A stretch of 64,000 bases of DNA from Photobacterium sp. JCM 19050 (GTDB taxonomy: Bacteria > Pseudomonadota > Gammaproteobacteria > Enterobacterales > Vibrionaceae): positions 62,001-126,000 of the forward strand of contig BAXG01000001.1 in NCBI GenBank assembly GCA_001310455.1, in the 5' to 3' direction. The first letter of the stretch is position 1. Every line of letters begins with the position of its first letter. A program made the position numbers and the translations under genes. The notes below the pieces were generated by a model. The model ran no database searches. It saw only the letters and a list, made by a program, of their open reading frames with translations, and was not told where the DNA came from. Positions 58,092 to 64,000 of this stretch are shown one piece after another.

Positions 58092-60061
58092 TCAACGTCT
58101 CAAAATAGCGAGTGAGTGACATTTCACATCATAGCGCATTTCGCTGACGGCCTGTTCGCTGGTATTACTGCTGTCGGTATCAACAAGACAGACCCAACGT
58201 TTTTCACCGGGGAGGACAAACTCGATGTCTTCATCGCTGGCATTAATGAGCATCATTAGCTCGTCTCCGTCGTCCTCAATGCCGAGATGCAACGCAACAT
58301 GGTTTAGGTTTTCCCAATCCTGCCACGACATTACCTCGCCATTTGGCAGGTGCCAGGCTACACGGTTATCGTTTCGAGCCAACCCTGAGAAGGCATCGAT
58401 CATCGGTAGCATCCACTTTTGACGCAGTGATATGACATAGCTGAGCCAATCTTCAAATGCTTGTTTGGCTGGAGAGGGTTCCCAGTTTGTCCAGGAAATC
58501 TCATTATCCTGACAATAAGCATTGTTGTTCCCTTGTTGAGTGTGCGAGCGGCTGTCAGTTGCGAGTAGATGAGGGACACCGAAGCTGAACAGCAAAGTTG
58601 CCATGAAATTGCGTTTTTCTTTTTCACGCCGGGCAATGATTGCCGGGTCATCGGTGGGACCTTCTTCCCCGTGGTTGTTACTCCGGTTATCGCCATGTCC
58701 GTCGTGGTTGTTTTCAGCGTTGGCGTTGTTGTGCTTTTTACGGTAGCTCACCAAATCCTGTAGGGTGAAACCGTCATGATAACTGATGTAATTGACTGAC
58801 ATCTTCTCCGGCCAGTTTGCGGCACTTAAGATATCTCGTGAACCCATTACCCGGGTGGCTACTTCCCCCATTAAATGTGGGGCGCCATGCCAGAAACTGC
58901 GGATAGTGTCACGATACTTGTCGTTACACTCCATCCATCCTTCCGGGAAATGTCCGACCTGGTATCCGTCCGGGCCGATATCCCAGGGCTCAGCAATCAG
59001 TTTGACATTGCGCAAGACGGGATCTTGGTAAATAGCCTGGAAAAATCCGCTCTTCTGGTCGAAGTGACGACCCCGGCGGCCAAGAGCACTGGCAAGGTCA
59101 AACCTGAAACCGTCGATATGGAATTCTTCAACCCAGTATCGCAGGGAGTCCATGACTGTCATGAGTGCAGGAGCGTGAGTCAGGTCTACGGTATTGCCGC
59201 ACCCTGTGAAATTCTCAAAATGCCCTTTACTGGAATGCAGGTAGAACTTGGGATCCAATGCTTTGAAATGGAATGTTGGTCCGCCTTCGCCACCTTCCGC
59301 TGTGTGGTTATACACCACGTCGAGAATGACCTCGAGGCCATTGCGATGTAACTCCCTTACCAGAGTTTTCAGCTCTGTTACGGCATCGTGGATAGCGAAC
59401 CTGTTATCGGGTGCAAACCAGCACAGCGGATTATATCCCCAATAGTTAGTCAGTTTTTTATCTTCGAGGTGTGGTTCATCCACCGAACTGGTGACCGGCA
59501 TCAGTTGTAATGTATTGACACCAATTTTTTTGAAATGGGCAATCATCGCCGGGTGACAGAGACCCAGATAAGTTCCTTTTAAAGATTCGGGGACGTCCGG
59601 ATGGAGATTACTGAATCCCTTCACATGTGTTTCGTAGAGGACTACTTCGGCGCGTGAAAGGTCGGGGCTTTTGACATCCTGCCAGTCGAAACTGTCGTCT
59701 GTCACGACCGCTGCAGGAAGTCTTGAGCCTTCCGGATGCTGGGTCAGAGCCTTTGCATAGGGGTCTACAAGCCACTGGCGCCCCAATTTTCCCTTCAGGC
59801 AATAACTGTAAACCGTACCCGATTTTGCACCGTCAATGATGGCAAAGTACTCCCCACTGCGTGAACGCTGCATTTCAACGTACTCAGTTTTCCGTTCGGA
59901 CTGAATACCGCTAAATGCAGGTGATGTGCAGAGGGAGCGTGTATTTTAAACACGCAAGACTGCTCAAAGAGTGTGACACCGAACTTGAGTCTGTCGATGT
60001 GGTTTGGGTCAAATGCTCGCGGTTCTGGATGCGTACTTCGTTTTAAAAGATGCTGAAACAT
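58092..60061 (-). CDS. glgX: Glycogen debranching enzyme GlgX
   Basis: About 656 residues, equal to E. coli GlgX. The GH13 catalytic motifs are present: DVVYNHT, GFRFDLAS (nucleophile Asp), LIAEPWDIG (acid Glu) and SYHDGFT. The typical NNNAYCQDNEISW follows. The final region reads ATDSRSHTQQG. A frame break near 59880 separates the N-terminal CBM48 part (PRAFDPNHIDRLKFGVTLFE) from the rest. GAGGC precedes the ATG. It removes alpha-1,6 branches during glycogen breakdown. No other glycogen genes are adjacent, which is unusual for a glg operon. Confidence 0.92.
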
Positions 60062-60700
60062 GATGCCTCTAGTTGTTTTTCTTATTCAGCGTTCCCGGTT
60101 CGCAAGAAGCCAAATTACTCTGGCCGGGGGAACAAAATTAGAATGCCACTAAAGCCCAAGCCTCTCGCAATCGCAAAAATGAAACTGTTACTCGGATCAT
60201 CATTCGTGCAGAGAAATTTTCATAAATGATGAAAATTTCTACCGGGACCTTTGCAGCGAGCGAACATGGTGCCAGCCTTTAAAATAACTATAAGGGTTTT
60301 GAACCTGAGTAATTGATTAAAATATACTCTGCAATTATGAAATCTTTTTTATATATGTCAGTGGATTCTGGATTGTACGGGGGGAGTGCTGTAATATTTT
60401 GAAAAAATACGGGATTGTTTATGGGGTTAAAAACCCAGTAGGCAACCGGGTGCGACGATGATGTTTGATTGAAAGGGGGAATTTTTTCAAAATTTTCTTC
60501 TTTTAATTGAACTTATCTAAAGAAGCATACTCTGAATAAGTATAAGCCAGCGTATTAAAGCGCTGTGAATAAGGGCCACAACGTGGTGAAGTGAAGGTTT
60601 GGCCGCCGACTACTTCGCAAACGGGTCCAAATTGGTGTTACTGCATAGCTGGACTTTTTGCTTGCTGCACTTAGGTAAAGGCATAAGTTAACTGGTAACC
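60062..60700. other. Long intergenic region upstream of glgX
   Basis: About 640 bases with no gene having a ribosome binding site. It holds the glgX promoter on the minus strand near its left end. The right end leads to the plus-strand terminator at 60701, which could belong to a small RNA; no structure is strong enough to define its start. Confidence 0.35.
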
Positions 60701-60729
60701 AACCCGGCACCATGGAGCCGGGTTTTTTG
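60701..60729 (+). terminator. Orphan rho-independent terminator
   Basis: AACCCGGC (60701-60708), loop, GCCGGGTT (60717-60724), then TTTTT. No plus-strand gene ends within about 3 kb upstream, so it must close an unannotated transcript, perhaps a small RNA starting between about 60540 and 60650. Confidence 0.7.
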
Positions 60730-60883
60730 TGCCTGCATTTCGGCGCTCAACCCAGATCCGATGTTTTGCGCTACATAGTAACGTCAATACAGCAATTATC
60801 TTACACAGCCATCCACTTCTGCGAGTGAAGTCAGCAAAACGTTGTTTGATGACGCCAATCACATCCGTCAATAGGTGTTCAAA

Positions 60884-60914
60884 TAAAAAAATACCCAGCT
60901 TAACAACCGGGCAT
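60884..60914 (-). terminator. Terminator of rnb
   Basis: On the minus strand ATGCCCGG, loop, CTGGGTAT (one wobble pair and one mismatch), then TTTTTTT. It begins 27 bases after the rnb stop. Confidence 0.8.
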
Positions 60915-60940
60915 TATCATCAAACATTCAGACACTAAAG

Positions 60941-62956
60941 TCAGGCATTGTCGTCTTGGGAAGGTGTCGGTTTTTCCGCCGCTTCTACCTTTTCTGCGAC
61001 GACAGCAAACTCGCGGGTAGGCTTGCCGACTATCGATCGAGTTGCTTCAATAACGTCATGGAGGATGAGTTGAATATGATCTCCCAGACGGAATTCAACA
61101 TTCCCATCTACGCTGATAGTGCCGTTTTCACCGTTGGCTTCAATGCGTTCTTTGTTGTCGACAATAAGTGATGCAGGAACAAACGCCATTGCTCCATTGT
61201 CCAGCACGCGAACACGCATACCCGCACGAGTGATATCAAAAATCTCTCCGTTAAAGACTGTTTTTGCTTCTTTATCAGCCTGTAGGTATCGGCTGTAAAG
61301 CCAGTCGGCAATATCACGCTCGGCAATGCGATGGTTCTTGCGGTGGATAATCAATTCAGGACCGATTTCTGCGTCAGGTGTCTGAACCGGTTCCTGCGCC
61401 ATAATCATACCTTTCAGCAAGCGGTGGTTAACCATATCACCGTATTTGCGGATAGGAGATGTCCAGGTGGCGTAAACGTCCAGGCCCATTGCGAAGTGGG
61501 CTGCGGGTTCGGTTTGAATCTCACTGAATGCCTGGGACTTACGTAGACGGTTATCCAGATACGTCGTTTCTTGCTCGTTCAGCCAACGACGCAGTGCGCT
61601 GAATCCTTCCAGTGTCTGGAGATTCTCAGCATCGGTTTCAAAACCATTTGCGTTGACCAACTCCACTGCATCAGCCAATTTCTCTGGTTGGAAGCCTGCA
61701 TGGGTGTTGTACACGCCAAAACCGTAATGGTCGCGAAGTGCACGGCCAGCGCAGATGTTGGCTGTGATCATCGATTCTTCGACAATGCGGTTTGCTATGC
61801 GGCGAGGTTCAACCACAATGGCGGCAACATCATTGTTTTCATCGAGTTTGAAGCTGTAATCCGGTCGATCAGGGAACATGACCGCGTGGGTTTCACGCCA
61901 TTGGATGCGAGCCTTTGCCACTCCGTGAAGCAGTTTTACCTGCTCAGCAGTCACGTCATCAGGTGACCAGTTGTCGCAAATACCGGTTTCAATCCAATCT
62001 GATACATCGTTGTAGTTCAGACGGGCATGAGACGTAATCCAGGCCGCAAAGAAGCGTGTTCCTTCTGCAATGGTTCCGTCTGCGGCAATCCGGATTTCGG
62101 CACACAGGGCAGGGCGCTTGTCACCTTCCGTCAGGGAACAAAGGTCATCGCTCAGCTCGCGGGGAAGCATTGGAATATTGAAACCAGGCAAATAGATGGT
62201 AAATCCACGCTTGCGCGCTTCTTTGTCCATTGCGCTGTCAACAGAGATGTACGACGTCGGGTCAGCAATTGCGACTGTCAGGGTGAAGCTGCCGTCTGCA
62301 TTTTGAACTGCGTGCAGAGCGTCATCCATGTCTTTGGTCGATGGGCTGTCGATGGTAACAAAAGGCAGTGAAGTAAGGTCTTCACGATTCAGGCCATCTT
62401 CCGCCATATCGAAAGATTCGGTTGATTCCGGCTCTTTCTGGGGTAAGTCATTTCGTGACAATGTCACCCACCAAGGGGCGAGATGGTCATCGGCTTTGGC
62501 AATCAGGCGAGTGATTTCGCAGAAAAAGCCGTTATCGCCTTTCAAAGGATGGCGAGTCAGCTTGGCAACAACCCAGTCGCCTTCACCAAAGTTATCCTCT
62601 TTTAGAGATTTTGCTGGGCGAGCTTTAATAGAGTCTTTCAGTTGAGGATGATCCGGCACCACATTCAGGCGGTCGCGGAACATTTTAATGCGGCCGATAA
62701 AGCGTTCAGTACCGGCTTCGACCAACTCATCCGGCTCTGCAACTTCACGTTCTTTTTCTGTGCGGATAAGTGCCACGACACGGTCACCGTGCATGACTTT
62801 CTTCATATATGGAGGCGGAATGAAGAAACTGGTTTTATCATCAACTTCCAGGAAACCGAAACCTTTTTCGGTGCCTTTTACAGTCCCTTCTTTTTTAGGG
62901 ATGTTTTCCCGGATCTGTTCTTTCAGCTGTGCAAGTAATGGATTGTTCTGAAACAT
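60941..62956 (-). CDS. rnb: Exoribonuclease II (RNase II)
   Basis: 671 residues, uninterrupted. The N-terminal cold-shock domains ([19 protein letters not shown]), the RNB catalytic block [17 protein letters not shown] with its acidic metal ligands, [19 protein letters not shown] and a C-terminal S1 domain ([20 protein letters not shown]) follow the standard order of RNase II rather than RNase R. It degrades single-stranded mRNA 3' to 5' in the cytoplasm. It is divergent from the deaD helicase gene; both act in RNA decay, though no common operon exists. Confidence 0.95.
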   Translation of the reverse strand: MFQNNPLLAQLKEQIRENIPKKEGTVKGTEKGFGFLEVDDKTSFFIPPPYMKKVMHGDRVVALIRTEKEREVAEPDELVEAGTERFIGRIKMFRDRLNVVPDHPQLKDSIKARPAKSLKEDNFGEGDWVVAKLTRHPLKGDNGFFCEITRLIAKADDHLAPWWVTLSRNDLPQKEPESTESFDMAEDGLNREDLTSLPFVTIDSPSTKDMDDALHAVQNADGSFTLTVAIADPTSYISVDSAMDKEARKRGFTIYLPGFNIPMLPRELSDDLCSLTEGDKRPALCAEIRIAADGTIAEGTRFFAAWITSHARLNYNDVSDWIETGICDNWSPDDVTAEQVKLLHGVAKARIQWRETHAVMFPDRPDYSFKLDENNDVAAIVVEPRRIANRIVEESMITANICAGRALRDHYGFGVYNTHAGFQPEKLADAVELVNANGFETDAENLQTLEGFSALRRWLNEQETTYLDNRLRKSQAFSEIQTEPAAHFAMGLDVYATWTSPIRKYGDMVNHRLLKGMIMAQEPVQTPDAEIGPELIIHRKNHRIAERDIADWLYSRYLQADKEAKTVFNGEIFDITRAGMRVRVLDNGAMAFVPASLIVDNKERIEANGENGTISVDGNVEFRLGDHIQLILHDVIEATRSIVGKPTREFAVVAEKVEAAEKPTPSQDDNA

Positions 62957-63316
62957 TGACCTGATTCCAAATTAAATCGGTCACACTATACGTATTCAAG
63001 AAAGCAAAACCAAGCTAAACGGGTGCAAAGACGCTCAGTGCATAACCATAATCCATGCCTTTGTCATCAGCCTTCTGAGGCTAAAGTCCGATGAGTGGAA
63101 AAATATGTGATATTTGTCAAATATTGCTGGCTTTTTTCAACGAAATCACGCACAATGCGCGCCCTTGAACGTTCGAAAACAATTCTTGCGTTCATGCAGT
63201 TTTATTTTGCACTTATTTATAGTGGCCCAGAGTTCTCAGTAGGCAGATGACACGGGAGTGATACGCGAACTGAGCAGTGGGGCCCTCCAGAAGCACATCT
63301 ATATTTGGGAAACCCA
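62957..63316 (+). other. Divergent rnb / deaD intergenic region with long deaD leader
   Basis: About 360 bases. Most must be the 5' untranslated region of deaD and the promoters of both genes. It includes an imperfect long hairpin at 63224-63284. Small open frames on the plus strand have no ribosome binding site. Confidence 0.45.
63224..63284 (+). promoter_or_regulatory. Long imperfect hairpin in the deaD leader
   Basis: GGCCC (63224-63228) and CTCAGT (63235-63240) pair with ACTGAG (63269-63274) and GGGCC (63280-63284). It ends 32 bases before the deaD ATG and could regulate deaD translation or be the helicase's own target, as in cold-shock leaders (inference). Confidence 0.4.
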
Positions 63317-64000
63317 ATGCAAGAAACTACGATTACCTTTTCCGAGCTGAACCTGTCTGCATCTATCCTTGAAGCACTGAACGAAATGGGTTTCACAAAC
63401 CCAACACCAATTCAGGCTGCTGCAATCCCAGCACTGCTGGAAGGTCAGGATGCACTGGGTAAAGCGCAAACCGGTACAGGTAAGACCGCCGCATTCTCAC
63501 TTCCAATCCTTAATGGTTTGAACCTCGACGAGACTGACCCTCAGGCTATCGTTCTGGCTCCTACTCGCGAACTGGCGATTCAGGTAGCAGACGAAATGAA
63601 GCGCCTGGGTGCGAAAATCCCTGGTCTGCGCGTGCTCGAAATTTACGGTGGTACCTCTATCGTTGACCAACTGCGTGCCCTTAACCGTGGTGCACACGTT
63701 GTTGTTGGTACCCCTGGACGTATCAAAGACCTGATTACCCGTCAGCGTCTGCGTCTGGAAAATATCAATACATTCGTTCTCGACGAAGCTGACGAAATGC
63801 TCAAAATGGGCTTCGTGGACGATGTAACCTGGATCATGGAGCAAGCTCCGGAAAACGCTCAGCGTGTTCTGTTCTCTGCAACCATGCCACCAATCGTTAA
63901 AGAAATTGTTGACCGCTTCCTGCGTAACCCTGCTCGCATTGACGTGGCAGGCAGCAACCGTACTGTAGCCAAAGTAGAGCAGAAGTTCTGGGTGCAGCGT
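63317..64000 (+). CDS. deaD: DEAD-box ATP-dependent RNA helicase DeaD/CsdA, N-terminal part (cut by window edge)
   Basis: 228 codons in frame to the window end. The Q motif region NPTPIQAAAIPALL, Walker A AQTGTGKT, PTRELAIQ, GTPGR, DEAD in VLDEADEML and SAT in LFSATMP are all present in DEAD-box order. The start MQETTITFSELNLS and the residues around motif I fit DeaD/CsdA, which works in ribosome assembly and mRNA decay, especially in the cold. The ATG at 63317 has GGGAAA about 8 bases upstream. The C-terminal RNA-binding part lies outside the window. Confidence 0.92.
   Translation, partial: MQETTITFSELNLSASILEALNEMGFTNPTPIQAAAIPALLEGQDALGKAQTGTGKTAAFSLPILNGLNLDETDPQAIVLAPTRELAIQVADEMKRLGAKIPGLRVLEIYGGTSIVDQLRALNRGAHVVVGTPGRIKDLITRQRLRLENINTFVLDEADEMLKMGFVDDVTWIMEQAPENAQRVLFSATMPPIVKEIVDRFLRNPARIDVAGSNRTVAKVEQKFWVQR

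Noticed and set aside
60671..60871. 66-codon minus-strand frame between glgX and rnb
   Set aside because: It runs across a rho-independent terminator on the other strand and has no ribosome binding site.

Overview
This window looks like a chromosomal segment of a marine gammaproteobacterium of the Vibrionaceae (Enterovibrio, Grimontia or Photobacterium-like). The assignment is inferred from gene content: Na+-linked KtrAB potassium uptake, an OlsF-type ornithine lipid synthase, folM-folX, a MenI/YdiI thioesterase followed by a small DUF3389-like gene, RNase II, DeaD and vibrio-type promoters and codon use. No rRNA, tRNA, CRISPR array, transposase or phage gene was recognised.

Layout. 0-2 kb: end of a solute-binding-protein/beta-hydroxyacid dehydrogenase operon. 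2-7.2 kb: one giant exported protein (beta-propellers, carbohydrate-binding modules, PKD domain, di-haem cytochrome c). 7.2-16.4 kb: TDT transporter, a candidate small RNA, amtB with a sigma-54 promoter and an NtrC-like site, modABC, the cystine carrier TcyP and a cluster of MITE-like repeats. 16.4-20.2 kb: ktrAB and clcA. 20.5-27.3 kb: an RND efflux operon with two adaptors, then a DAACS symporter. 27.3-34.2 kb: an EAL phosphodiesterase, dps, a TetR regulator with a hydrolase, and a TldD/TldE pair. 34.5-39.9 kb: a six-gene operon ending in olsF. 40-47 kb: zinc-type chemoreceptor, COG0523 GTPase, YjbR and NUDIX proteins, and a propeller-GGDEF sensor. 47-52.5 kb: aminotransferase, then an AT-rich cassette of M20 peptidase, AbgT transporter and LysR regulator. 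52.7-60 kb: M48 protease, thioesterase, yceJ-yceI, folM-folX, an SDR, an NlpC/P60 lipoprotein and glgX. 60.9-64 kb: rnb and the start of deaD.

Quality caveat. About 27 single-base reading-frame breaks interrupt 21 otherwise well-conserved genes, several at homopolymer runs. The pattern (housekeeping genes hit, both halves conserved, one read-through running into a terminator) fits sequencing or assembly indels better than pseudogenes. I therefore give each such gene as one feature across its full span and state where the frame changes.

Functional themes are ion and nutrient transport (K+, Cl-, NH4+, molybdate, cystine, dicarboxylates), cyclic-di-GMP signalling, envelope lipid and redox functions, and tetrahydromonapterin metabolism. 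The least ordinary items are the giant carbohydrate-binding cytochrome, the dedA-to-olsF operon, the repeat family with 5 copies in the window, and a TetR regulator with matching operators in front of itself and a neighbouring hydrolase gene.
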